Part shown: positions 1 to 7,148 of the stretch, piece by piece
Numbering within the stretch: position 1 is the stretch's first letter
Layout of the letters: each line of letters opens with the position of its first letter
NCBI GenBank assembly: GCA_022865525.1
Contig: JALHSV010000100.1
Location: forward strand, 1 to 12,918
Direction of reading: 5' to 3'
DNA length: 12,918 bases
Source: Thermodesulfovibrionales bacterium
Lineage (GTDB): Bacteria; Nitrospirota; Thermodesulfovibrionia; Thermodesulfovibrionales; SM23-35
Program-made: the position numbers and the translations under genes
The notes under the pieces: model-generated
What the model was told of the DNA's origin: nothing
Database searches by the model: none
What the model saw: only the letters and a program-made list of their open reading frames with translations

Positions 1-101
1 CGGATACAGCGAAATTTTCTGGTTTTATCGAAGAATATATACGGGAACACCCAGCAGAATGGCTCTGGATACACAGGAGGTGGAAGCGGGTGAACGACTG
101 A
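1..101 (+). CDS. Lipid A biosynthesis acyltransferase (LpxL/LpxM family), C-terminal end only
   Basis: The reading frame starting at base 3 gives 32 residues and ends at the TGA at 99-101. The last part contains IREHPAEWLWIHRRWK, which matches the C-terminal signature of the HtrB/MsbB (LpxL/LpxM) acyltransferases: a Pro, then xWLWxHRRWK, then a few residues to the stop. These inner-membrane enzymes add a secondary acyl chain to Kdo2-lipid A, so the fragment suggests an outer membrane with lipopolysaccharide. The rest of the gene lies left of the window, so catalytic motifs cannot be checked and LpxL cannot be told from LpxM. The stop is at the place expected for a normal C-terminus, so the gene may be intact despite the decayed DNA just downstream. 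Confidence 0.72.
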   Translation, partial: DTAKFSGFIEEYIREHPAEWLWIHRRWKRVND

Positions 102-222
102 GTCCATCTTTTGTGCTCTGTCGGCATCAGCGGATTTTATCGTCAGCGGGGATAAGGATCTGTGTGATGTTGTCACACATAAGTCGATCAAGATCATACG
201 GGCTTCACATCTAATGTGTTGA
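94..222 (+). pseudogene. Remnant of a PIN-domain toxin gene (C-terminal part)
   Basis: This frame is open from 94 to the TGA at 220-222 and contains FCALSASADFIVSGDKDL followed by HKSIKII. That pattern (Cys-Ala-Leu, then ADFIVSGDKDL, then a short loop and an Ile-rich strand) is the C-terminal half of PIN-domain ribonuclease toxins of the COG1569 type. SGDKDL includes an acidic active-site position of the fold. No start codon, N-terminal half or antitoxin gene is visible, and the frame overlaps the last bases of the acyltransferase gene in another frame, so it is not an expressed intact gene. It is best read as the scar of a lost toxin-antitoxin module. From 223 to the insertion sequence at 326 I see nothing recognisable. 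Confidence 0.7.
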
Positions 223-325
223 TTTCCAAGAAGAAATCAGTAAGTTATCGTTTCTGATATAATTTTGCTGAATATGAGTAAGAATTGGTGCATCAATATT
301 GTAGATGTGTCCATATTTATTCTAG

Positions 326-341
326 CCCATCTTCCGCAGTT
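326..341 (+). repeat. Left terminal inverted repeat of the insertion sequence
   Basis: Sixteen bases, exactly complementary to 2305-2320. It lies 42 bases beyond the 3' end of the transposase gene. Outside it, CTAG versus TTAG continues the symmetry imperfectly for four more bases. Confidence 0.9.
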
Positions 342-383
342 TGAGAATTGAAAGTCAATCATATCAATAAGTTAGGTTGCAAA

Positions 384-2159
384 TCAGGCGATTTTCTGCA
401 CTACATTTTGAATAATCTTTGGTTTATTGGGCAACAATATCTTCATCCTCTGAAGCAGAACTTTCAGCTCTTTTGAAGGAGTAGAGACGACTCTTAGTCT
501 GATGGTTTTATCTCTGGCAGGAAGCAGGACATCAAGTGATCTTACCTCCCGCATCTCTTCAATAAGTTTTCTCGGTGCTGTACCCAGCCCGGATGCCTTC
601 ATCCATTGCTGAAGTGTCTGCCACATCGAGAGAGCCAAGAAGCAAACGAGTATATGTGCTTGTGTTCTGTCTTTCTTCTGATGATAGATAGGCCGCATAC
701 CAAGATCATGCTTTTCCGTTCTGAAGGCGTCTTCCACTTCAGTCAGCTGGATATACTTCTTCCATATCGTCTTGGGATCGGCCTCTGTCCAATTGGTGCG
801 CAGGATATAGCTGCCTCCACTTTGAAGTGCCCACTGATAACGCTCTTCACTCTTCTTGATATCTATGGCAAGGCGCCTCTGTTTTCCTGATCCGGTCTCA
901 TTAACAGTCACGGTAAAAAGCGAAGCGGCACGGCTGTTTCTCTCCAGAAGCCTTCCGATCCTTCGTTCCGCCCGTTGTCGATCTCTGAGCCTTCCCTTTT
1001 CCGCCTGTTCTTTGAGTTTCCCAAGCCCTGTTTGTAGCCGATCAAGAAAACGATTCAGTATGGCTGTTTCTTTATCTTTCCGTCCTTCGGAGCGACACAG
1101 GACAAATGTTTCCTCTCCACCTTCAGGACAATCACAGATTTTCACTTCAACACCGGGATGAACTTCTTCCCAACCTCTTGTAAGTAATTCCTGTTCAAAC
1201 TTCCTGAGCATTGATTTTGGTGTACCTACAATATATCGGGCACCTCGCTCCTTCATGAACTGTATATTTTCTTCACTTACCATGCCCCGGTCCATTACCC
1301 ATATCCGGTTTGCTTTACCATACTTGCTCTCCATCGCCAACACCATTTCTTCGGTGGTAGTGACATCGGCACGGTTGCCGTCAAATATCTCAAAAGCAAG
1401 GGGCAGTCCCTCTCTACTTGTTACAAGGCCGATGCAGACCTGAAGGCAATCGGAACGACTATCTCGGCTGTAACCACGCTTTGCCTGTGGATTGCCCAAG
1501 GCCATTCCTTCAAAATATGTGGAAGTGATATCGTAGAAAAGAAAGTCGAACGTCTCACCGAAGATTTCACCGTAACGATCTTGCAGGTGTCTGCACAGGG
1601 CATCCTTGTGAGGTAACAAAGCATCCAGTGCACGATACAGTCGATCATCGTTTACTTTCTCGGCAGACACTCCAAGTAAATCATCCATTGCAGTCTTGCC
1701 ATACCACGACTCTGCTATCTGCAACTCCGATGATGGTGAACAAAATCGCGCTATTGTAAGAATACAGGCCATTACTGACCATGGTATTGTTTCTCTCCCT
1801 TCAGGCATGTGTTCCTGACAGAAGGCTGTAAAGCCGAGTTGTTGCCAAAGCATAAGGGCAAGATAGATGTCACCGAAGCTGCGCAGACGTTCTACAGTCA
1901 CTCGATTGATATCTACTGTCGCCCACGATGGCGGCTCTTCAAACTTTTCAAGCAGGCTGTCTTGATGTCTTGGCTTGCCTGTGAGTATGCGGCTGATCTC
2001 TTCCCAACCGATACGTTCTTCTTTATCCAGGCCGGGCAGTTTACCAATAGTCGCAACTATTCTCTGACGGGGGCCTCTTGCAGTGCGGACAGACTCTACC
2101 AACGACCAGTATCCGTACTCTTCTCCGTCAACGTTCTTGCCATGCCGCCGCAGGTACAT
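384..2159 (-). CDS. IS1634-family DDE transposase
   Basis: The 591-residue protein is full length for this family and uninterrupted. Three acidic residues fit the DDE triad of the IS4-type RNase H fold. Asp210 is in FYDITSTYFEG, Asp290 is in WVMDRGMVSEEN, and Glu476 is in TEVEDAFRTEKHDLGMRP, the YREK-like motif with Lys483. The N-terminal ~80 residues carry the YWSLVESVRTARGPRQR and IGKLPGL motifs typical of the family. Residues ~370-410 are rich in Arg, Lys and Glu and are probably helical. The enzyme would cut and join the element's ends to move it by DNA transposition. The ATG start at 2157-2159 opens directly into the conserved N-terminus. With matching terminal repeats, the element may still be active. 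Confidence 0.92.
   Translation of the reverse strand: MYLRRHGKNVDGEEYGYWSLVESVRTARGPRQRIVATIGKLPGLDKEERIGWEEISRILTGKPRHQDSLLEKFEEPPSWATVDINRVTVERLRSFGDIYLALMLWQQLGFTAFCQEHMPEGRETIPWSVMACILTIARFCSPSSELQIAESWYGKTAMDDLLGVSAEKVNDDRLYRALDALLPHKDALCRHLQDRYGEIFGETFDFLFYDITSTYFEGMALGNPQAKRGYSRDSRSDCLQVCIGLVTSREGLPLAFEIFDGNRADVTTTEEMVLAMESKYGKANRIWVMDRGMVSEENIQFMKERGARYIVGTPKSMLRKFEQELLTRGWEEVHPGVEVKICDCPEGGEETFVLCRSEGRKDKETAILNRFLDRLQTGLGKLKEQAEKGRLRDRQRAERRIGRLLERNSRAASLFTVTVNETGSGKQRRLAIDIKKSEERYQWALQSGGSYILRTNWTEADPKTIWKKYIQLTEVEDAFRTEKHDLGMRPIYHQKKDRTQAHILVCFLALSMWQTLQQWMKASGLGTAPRKLIEEMREVRSLDVLLPARDKTIRLRVVSTPSKELKVLLQRMKILLPNKPKIIQNVVQKIA
392..406 (+). repeat. 15-bp direct repeat, copy 1 (end of transposase gene)
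   Basis: The string ttttctgcactacat at 392-406 covers the last codons of the transposase and occurs again at 2202-2216, upstream of its start. Similarity continues imperfectly on the left side (atcaggcga versus atcaagaggc). It is not part of the terminal inverted repeats. Confidence 0.75.
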
Positions 2160-2201
2160 ATCAGAAATTATGGGGCTATTTATGAAGCCATATCAAGAGG
2201 C

Positions 2202-2216
2202 TTTTCTGCACTACAT
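2202..2216 (+). repeat. 15-bp direct repeat, copy 2 (upstream of transposase start)
   Basis: Exact second copy of 392-406, inside the element and in the untranslated region upstream of the transposase ATG. It could be a leftover of a duplication within the element or a protein binding site; the sequence does not decide. Confidence 0.75.
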
Positions 2217-2304
2217 ACGATTTTCAGAATAAGGTATTTCTCTATCAAGAATTGATGCGGGTTTGCTCTTTCCTTATTTATATTTTTTGTGAAATTTGAG
2301 CAGT

Positions 2305-2320
2305 AACTGCGGAAGATGGG
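2305..2320 (-). repeat. Right terminal inverted repeat of the insertion sequence
   Basis: Sixteen bases (aactgcggaagatggg on the plus strand), the exact reverse complement of 326-341. It lies upstream of the transposase start, with about 145 non-coding bases between them. Confidence 0.9.
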
Positions 2321-2358
2321 TTAGGAAAGAAACAGTTTGGGATACACATTGAAAGAGA

Positions 2359-4311
2359 TCAGATTACATATGGATCGACATCGATTTTTACTCTCACATC
2401 CTTTGAAGCCCTGAACGTCTCGATGATAGATTTTGCTGCAGCATGAAGTTTCCCGCGGACAGGGGATTTGAGGAGCAATTTGTATTCATATTCTTTTTTC
2501 TTATTTTTTGATACAGACGGGCCGAGTATTTCCACATCACCGCCAGTTTTTTTTATGTTTTCTGATATCTCTTTTGACAGCTCCCTTTTGCTCACGCATT
2601 TAATTAGGATGAGCCTCGAAAAGGGTGGGTAGAGAAGGGCCTTGCGCCTGTGCAATTCCTCCTGGAAGAACAAATCGTAGTCATTGTTTTTCACCCCTTT
2701 GAATAAATAATGATGCGGCAGTCTTGTCTGGATAAGGATCTCACCATTCGGCTCAATTTTATCAATAACAGAGGAGATTTCCTGGTAAGCCTTCTCTGCG
2801 GACCTGAAGTCAGGGAGATTCAGGAAAATGTCTGTATTCAGAATTGCAGCCATGGAAAATTGTACGGTGGAGTCCAGCCTCCTGGTCATCAGTTTTGTGC
2901 CGATAATTATTCTGTTTTCAGCCAGGCAGGCAGCACCCGTTACCCCTGCTATGAGAGATTTTCTCTTCATTTTGTCACTGTCGAGCCTTATGGTACTAAT
3001 ACCAAGGATATTCTCAATGTCTTCCTGAGCCCTCTGCGTTCCTGCACCGAGCAATTGCAGGTTATGACCTTTACACCTGCTGCAAAATTCCGGCACCTTT
3101 GATTGTGTATACCCGCAATAGTGACATTTCATTGACATGTCCTGTTTGTGATAGACAAGTGGTATTTTGCAATCAGGGCATTCCTCGACGTAATTGCAAT
3201 CCATACATTCAAGGAGAGTCGAGTATCCCCTCCTGTTAACGACAAACATTATCTTCCCGGCACGCTTCAGGTGTTTCGTGGCAGTATCGATGACTGTTTT
3301 CGAAAGATATGGCTTGATATGCTTTTCATATCGCATATCTATTACTCTCACCTTGGGCACCTTCACATCAGATTCTGGTTTCAGCACAATGTATTTTCCC
3401 GATTTACCGTTATAGAGAGACTCGATCGAAGGGCTGACAGATGTGAGAAGTACCGTGGCCTTTTCGAAAAAACCTCGCATGACCGCAATATCCCTTCCGC
3501 TGTAACAAGGACTGTTTTCCTGTTTATATGAACTGCTGTGTTCCTGGAGGACGACAATGAACGATATTTTCTTGAACGGAGCAAAAACTGCGGATCTTGT
3601 CCCCAGCATGATATCTGATTGAGATGAAAGAATCCGTGCTATAGCCTCGCGTCTTTTGCCCTTACTGAGTTCGCCGTGGAAAAGGCATATTCTCTCGCCG
3701 AAGTGCTCACTCAGATGAGAATAAAGTATGGTAAGAGCAGATATTTCAGGGACAAGAATAATGCCATTACGAGCTTCAGCAATGGTTTTCAATAAAAAAG
3801 AATATGCATAGGCAGAAGAAGGTGCATGAAGGAGAAAAGTTTTGTATGTGGAATCGCTGATCGAGGCTGTTACAGCGTTTACCATAGTGTTGTCAACAGG
3901 CACGGTATTGAGACGATCTACGGTCGTGCGGTTATTTTGAACCCGGGGACGCGATGATTGCCGAGTTTTCTTCAGGCTTACTTTTGCAAATACTTCTTTG
4001 GGGAGGATATTTTTCAGGACGAGTCCCTGCTCAGCTATGTAATAATCTGACATCCATTCCAAGAGATGAATCAGACTGCTGCTCAGGACGGGAACAGTAT
4101 CATGAACTTCCCTGATATCTTTTATTTTACCTGAGCAGATACCTGACGCTTTCCTCAGAACGATTCCTTTTGTGATTGAGTTTTTCAGATATACACTTAC
4201 CATCATACCCGGTTTAACATGGCCGGAGAGTGCTTCAGGACAGCGGTAGGTCAAGGCCCCAATATTGACCGGAAAAACAACATCATAAAAATCCATTTCA
4301 GATTCTATCAC
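2359..4311 (-). CDS. priA: PriA-family replication restart protein with degenerate helicase motifs (probable pseudohelicase)
   Basis: PriA recognises stalled forks and reloads the replicative helicase. This 650-residue protein (family usually ~730-800) keeps the N-terminal 3'-DNA-end-binding domain (residues ~7-110), eight zinc cysteines in four CxxC pairs (C369/C372, C378/C381, C396/C399, C410/C413), SYKQENSP near 260, NLPDFRSAEKAYQ near 497-510, and the C-terminal VDVDP-like end (here KIDVDPYVI). The ATPase is dismantled. The Walker A GxTGSGKT position reads HAPSSAYAYS (~162-171). The DEEH box reads LQEH (255-258). GSATPS reads TSVSPS (~290). The KGHDFP motif reads RRLDST. QVAGRAGR reads SSVIDKI, without the arginines. 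The winged-helix segment also looks shortened. The frame is open throughout, so the gene is probably maintained for non-catalytic fork binding. Start is GTG at 4311; ATG at 4296 is an alternative, and neither has a clear Shine-Dalgarno sequence. Confidence 0.88.
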   Translation of the reverse strand: MIESEMDFYDVVFPVNIGALTYRCPEALSGHVKPGMMVSVYLKNSITKGIVLRKASGICSGKIKDIREVHDTVPVLSSSLIHLLEWMSDYYIAEQGLVLKNILPKEVFAKVSLKKTRQSSRPRVQNNRTTVDRLNTVPVDNTMVNAVTASISDSTYKTFLLHAPSSAYAYSFLLKTIAEARNGIILVPEISALTILYSHLSEHFGERICLFHGELSKGKRREAIARILSSQSDIMLGTRSAVFAPFKKISFIVVLQEHSSSYKQENSPCYSGRDIAVMRGFFEKATVLLTSVSPSIESLYNGKSGKYIVLKPESDVKVPKVRVIDMRYEKHIKPYLSKTVIDTATKHLKRAGKIMFVVNRRGYSTLLECMDCNYVEECPDCKIPLVYHKQDMSMKCHYCGYTQSKVPEFCSRCKGHNLQLLGAGTQRAQEDIENILGISTIRLDSDKMKRKSLIAGVTGAACLAENRIIIGTKLMTRRLDSTVQFSMAAILNTDIFLNLPDFRSAEKAYQEISSVIDKIEPNGEILIQTRLPHHYLFKGVKNNDYDLFFQEELHRRKALLYPPFSRLILIKCVSKRELSKEISENIKKTGGDVEILGPSVSKNKKKEYEYKLLLKSPVRGKLHAAAKSIIETFRASKDVRVKIDVDPYVI

Positions 4312-4312
4312 A

Positions 4313-4342
4313 TTGTGAACATTCTCATCTTTGTGTCATAAT
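4313..4342 (+). promoter_or_regulatory. Candidate sigma-70-like promoter for the TPR lipoprotein gene
   Basis: TTGTGA (4313-4318) and CATAAT (4337-4342) are 18 bases apart in the 37-bp gap between the divergent priA-like and TPR genes. The -10 box matches five of six consensus bases, the -35 box four of six. Transcription would begin about at the ATG (4349), giving a leaderless or nearly leaderless mRNA; no ribosome binding site is visible. This is a weak call. Confidence 0.35.
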
Positions 4343-4348
4343 TGAATC

Positions 4349-6076
4349 ATGTTTTTGAAGAGCACGTCTTTGTTTCTTCTGTTTTTTTCACTATACTTGA
4401 CCTCATGTACAACGCAACAGGTTAAACCGAGTATAGAAAAAGCACTCCCCCCGGAGGATGCGTATTATCTGTTTCTGTTCGGCAATGTTGCAGAAAAAGA
4501 GGGGAAATGGGAAGATGCTATCGAATACTACAATAAAGCGCTCGAAAAGGACCCCTCGTCTTCCTCCCTGAAACTGCAGATCAGTTATTTATTATTGAGA
4601 ACCGGCAAGATCGATGAAGCAATTGCACGTACTGAGGAGATCATCAAACAAGAACCTGATTATATCCCGGCTCTCCTGCTCCTTGCACAGCTGTACAACA
4701 GCCAGAAGAGGTCAGAAGATTCAATCAAAATCTATAGGAGAATCCTTGAAATACAACCGGATCACCGGGAGGCAGCAATATTTCTCAGCCTCCTCTATGC
4801 TTCGATGAAAGAACACGGGAAAGCAGTGGAGATCCTTGAAAATTTGACCGGAGACGACTTGGATAATCCTATGGCGATATTTTATCTCGGTTCTATATAT
4901 TTGGATAAGGGAGAAACTGAGAAGGCGTTAGAATATTTCCATAAGGCAATAGCCCAAAAACCCAACTTTGATGCAGCATATTACAATCTTGGACTTATCT
5001 ATGAAATGAAGAATCAATGGAAAGAGGCCGAGGAGTCTTATGACAACGTGATTTCGATAAATCCGCACAACCTTCAGGCACGGGAAAGACTTGCTCAACT
5101 CTATTTCAAGCAGAAAGAGACCGACAGAGCGATAGAGCAATACAGAGAGATTAGCTCTCAAGTACCGGTGAATATAGATGCGCACGTCAATCTCGGAATC
5201 CTTTATCTGGATGATAAACAGTATGACAAGGCTGTAGAGGAATTCAGGATTGTACTCGAAGCAAGGCCTCAAAATACAGCAATACGCTACTATCTCGCAC
5301 TATGCCTTGGTGAACTGGAGAGAACAGATGAATCTGTTGCAGAGTTGAAAAAAATCATTTCACAGGCACCGAAGAATGTGAGCGCTTTTCTATACCTTGG
5401 ACTCTTGTATTCACGTTTGAACAGGGATGACGAAGCAATAGCGATCTATGAGGAATTGCTGAGTTTTGAGAAGGAAAAATCTGAAATTTATCTGTACCTT
5501 GCTTCAACATATATCCATAAAAAAGATTACGGGAAAGCAGAAGGTATCTTAAAGGATGCAATCGGACGTTTTCCTGATAATGACGATCTGTTATTTAATC
5601 TTTCCATAGTCTTTGAGAAAACAGGCAGATTTAATGAAATGGACACGTGTCTGAAAGAAGTGATAGATCTCAATCCGGAGCATGCTGAGGCACTGAATTA
5701 CCTGGGGTATAGTTATGCTGATAAAGGTATTCACCTTGAAGATGCATATTCGCTCATTCAGAGGGCTTTAGCGCTGAAGCCCGAAAGCGGCTATATCATG
5801 GACAGCCTGGGCTGGGTTTATTACAAATCCGGAAAGTATCCCGAAGCATTAGAGATGCTTCTGAAAGCATCTGAAATCGTGAAAGATGATCCGACAATCC
5901 TGGAACATATCGGTGATGTCTATCTCGCGATCGGGGTAACGGAAAAGGCACAGGAATACTGGGCAAAGTCCCTTGGTTATCATGAAAAGGGCGAAGACGA
6001 AGGCCTTAAAGAGCGTGTGGTGCAGAAGATCAAAGAGGTCGGCTATAGAGATGGTAAAACCGGTGAAACAAAGTGA
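4349..6076 (+). CDS. TPR-repeat lipoprotein
   Basis: The 575-residue product starts with a lipoprotein signal peptide: Lys4, a hydrophobic stretch, then lipobox LTSC with Cys20 as the predicted lipidated residue. From about residue 38 to 548 it is a near-gapless array of about 15 tetratricopeptide repeats of 34 residues (one of 35), each with the A/G-Y, G and A-x-x-x-Y/F-x-x-A-L pattern ending in Pro. One full superhelix of this kind is a protein-docking scaffold; no enzyme domain is visible. It would be anchored in the periplasm, most likely at the outer membrane since residue +2 is Thr rather than Asp. The gene lies directly upstream of ispE and overlaps its start, as a TPR gene does near ispE in pseudomonads. 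Partners are unknown. The ATG start gives a normal signal peptide. Confidence 0.85.
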   Translation: MFLKSTSLFLLFFSLYLTSCTTQQVKPSIEKALPPEDAYYLFLFGNVAEKEGKWEDAIEYYNKALEKDPSSSSLKLQISYLLLRTGKIDEAIARTEEIIKQEPDYIPALLLLAQLYNSQKRSEDSIKIYRRILEIQPDHREAAIFLSLLYASMKEHGKAVEILENLTGDDLDNPMAIFYLGSIYLDKGETEKALEYFHKAIAQKPNFDAAYYNLGLIYEMKNQWKEAEESYDNVISINPHNLQARERLAQLYFKQKETDRAIEQYREISSQVPVNIDAHVNLGILYLDDKQYDKAVEEFRIVLEARPQNTAIRYYLALCLGELERTDESVAELKKIISQAPKNVSAFLYLGLLYSRLNRDDEAIAIYEELLSFEKEKSEIYLYLASTYIHKKDYGKAEGILKDAIGRFPDNDDLLFNLSIVFEKTGRFNEMDTCLKEVIDLNPEHAEALNYLGYSYADKGIHLEDAYSLIQRALALKPESGYIMDSLGWVYYKSGKYPEALEMLLKASEIVKDDPTILEHIGDVYLAIGVTEKAQEYWAKSLGYHEKGEDEGLKERVVQKIKEVGYRDGKTGETK

Positions 6077-6971
6077 TTCCACTCCTCCGCGTCCCCGTGT
6101 TTCCTTTCCCCTCGCACGGTGTGATTCACTATCGCTAAGAGCTCCGGCAAAGATTAACTGGTTTCTTCAAATCATAAAGAAAAGAAAAGACGGTTATCAT
6201 GACATTGTCAGCCTTATGCAGTGTGTCAGTCTGTACGATGAACTCATCTTTGATCACGCAGATTCAATAGCTGTCGAAAGTGACATGGATATCCCGGTCT
6301 CAGACAATCTTGTTTATAAAGCATCCGCGCTTTTGAAGAAATACGTTTCATATAGGAAAGGCGCACGCATCATCGTAAAGAAGCACATACCAGTGAGTGC
6401 CGGCCTTGGAGGGGGAAGCAGCGATGCGGCATATACACTCTCCGGGCTTAATACCTTATGGGGTCTGGGTTTGCAGAATCGAGAACTCAGCTCAATCGGT
6501 GCTCATTTAGGGTCTGACATACCCTTTTTTTTCAACGCTCCCGCAGCCTTGGTTGAAGGGAAAGGTGACAGGGTGACCTCCCTGAAAATAGAACCATCCT
6601 TCATGCTCCTCCTTGTCAAACCATACGTGGATGTTGCAACAGCATGGGCGTACGCTTCTTTTGATCAGCTGCATGGGCACACGTTGACAAAAAAACCTAT
6701 TGCTATTAAACTGTTTTGTCAGGCCCTGGAAAAGCAAGATTATCTCTCTCTCACAAAAATACTGTCCAATGATCTTGAGGAAGTGGTTATGAGAGAATAT
6801 CCCGCAGTCAGGGAGATAAAGCATAAACTAACTGAAATGGGGGCGGAAGTATCCGCAATGAGCGGCAGCGGCCCCACTGTCTTTGGCGTTTTCAGAAATA
6901 AGGAAAAGGCAGAAAAGGCTGCAACGGCGATGAAGCCAAATTGGTGCCGGATCGTTGAGACACTCATTTAA
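6051..6971 (+). CDS. ispE: 4-diphosphocytidyl-2-C-methyl-D-erythritol kinase
   Basis: IspE phosphorylates CDP-methylerythritol with ATP in the non-mevalonate (MEP) isoprenoid pathway. Counting from the ATG at 6051 (306 residues), the GHMP-kinase signatures are APAKIN (31-36, with the catalytic-site Lys34), the glycine-rich ATP loop PVSAGLGGGSSDAA (114-127), the Asp of SDIPFF (Asp156) and MSGSGPTVFG near the C-terminus. The family normally begins a few residues before APAKIN, but no ATG, GTG or TTG exists in frame between 6063 and that motif, so an N-terminal extension of about 20-25 residues seems real. ATG 6051 overlaps the TPR stop by 26 bases and has AGAGGT (6034-6039) upstream, suggesting translational coupling. 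GTG 6063 and ATG 5973 are alternatives; the latter would overlap the TPR gene by 104 bases. Confidence 0.92.
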   Translation: MVKPVKQSDSTPPRPRVSFPLARCDSLSLRAPAKINWFLQIIKKRKDGYHDIVSLMQCVSLYDELIFDHADSIAVESDMDIPVSDNLVYKASALLKKYVSYRKGARIIVKKHIPVSAGLGGGSSDAAYTLSGLNTLWGLGLQNRELSSIGAHLGSDIPFFFNAPAALVEGKGDRVTSLKIEPSFMLLLVKPYVDVATAWAYASFDQLHGHTLTKKPIAIKLFCQALEKQDYLSLTKILSNDLEEVVMREYPAVREIKHKLTEMGAEVSAMSGSGPTVFGVFRNKEKAEKAATAMKPNWCRIVETLI

Positions 6972-7045
6972 ATAAATTAAAAGGTGAAGAAAGACTTTAC
7001 GAATAGTGCTCATATCGTAACTTTTAACTCTTAACTTATTTATGG

Positions 7046-7120
7046 TGGGGCGTCGACAAACGGCAAGTCAGGAGACTTTGGATCTCCCATCTGGAGGTTC
7101 GAATCCTCCCGCCCCAGCCA
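7046..7120 (+). tRNA. tRNA-Gln (anticodon UUG)
   Basis: A complete cloverleaf of 75 bases can be folded by eye. The acceptor stem TGGGGCG (7046-7052) pairs with CGCCCCA (7110-7116). There is a 3-bp D-stem GAC/GTC, an anticodon stem GGAGA/TCTCC around the loop CTTTGGA with anticodon TTG at 7078-7080, and a T-stem GGAGG/CCTCC around TTCGAAT. The discriminator base is G and CCA is encoded (7118-7120). UUG reads CAA and, by wobble, CAG. It lies between ispE and prs and is probably co-transcribed with them. Confidence 0.96.
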
Positions 7121-7122
7121 AC

Positions 7123-7148
7123 CCAGATTTTGCAAAAGCAAAATCTGG
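7123..7148 (+). promoter_or_regulatory. Perfect 11-bp hairpin between tRNA-Gln and prs
   Basis: CCAGATTTTGC (7123-7133), loop AAAA, GCAAAATCTGG (7138-7148): a perfect 11-bp stem beginning two bases after the tRNA CCA. There is no T-run after it, so it is a poor intrinsic terminator; a role in tRNA 3' processing or in stabilising the prs message is more likely. The base of the stem runs into GGAGG (7147-7151), and a second GGAGG (7166-7170) next to the prs start remains free. The 11 bases atctggaggtt at its right edge (7143-7153) also occur inside the tRNA (7089-7099). Confidence 0.65.

Larger units (their letters stand above)
326..2320 (-). mobile_element. IS1634-type insertion sequence, ~1995 bp
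   Basis: A 16-bp sequence at 326-341 (cccatcttccgcagtt) is repeated as an exact reverse complement at 2305-2320. The two copies bracket one full-length transposase gene on the minus strand. The size (~2 kb), the single ~590-residue DDE transposase and the short terminal inverted repeats fit the IS1634 family. The flanking bases (tctag on the left, ttagg on the right) do not form a convincing target-site duplication of the usual 5-6 bp; only TAG is shared. Either the duplication is lost or the exact ends differ by a base or two. The element sits between a toxin remnant and the end of the priA-like gene and does not break a recognisable gene. Confidence 0.85.

Noticed and set aside
1809..2255. 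Plus-strand frame of 148 codons running through the transposase gene
   Set aside because: It lies opposite the conserved N-terminal part of the transposase, has no family features and is explained as an antisense shadow.
321..2325. Target-site duplication TAG/CTAG flanking the insertion sequence
   Set aside because: Three shared bases are too few and the four-base version mismatches; not reported as a duplication.
7123..7148. Intrinsic terminator after tRNA-Gln
   Set aside because: The stem is perfect but neither strand has a T-run after it, and prs follows closely with no promoter that I could see.
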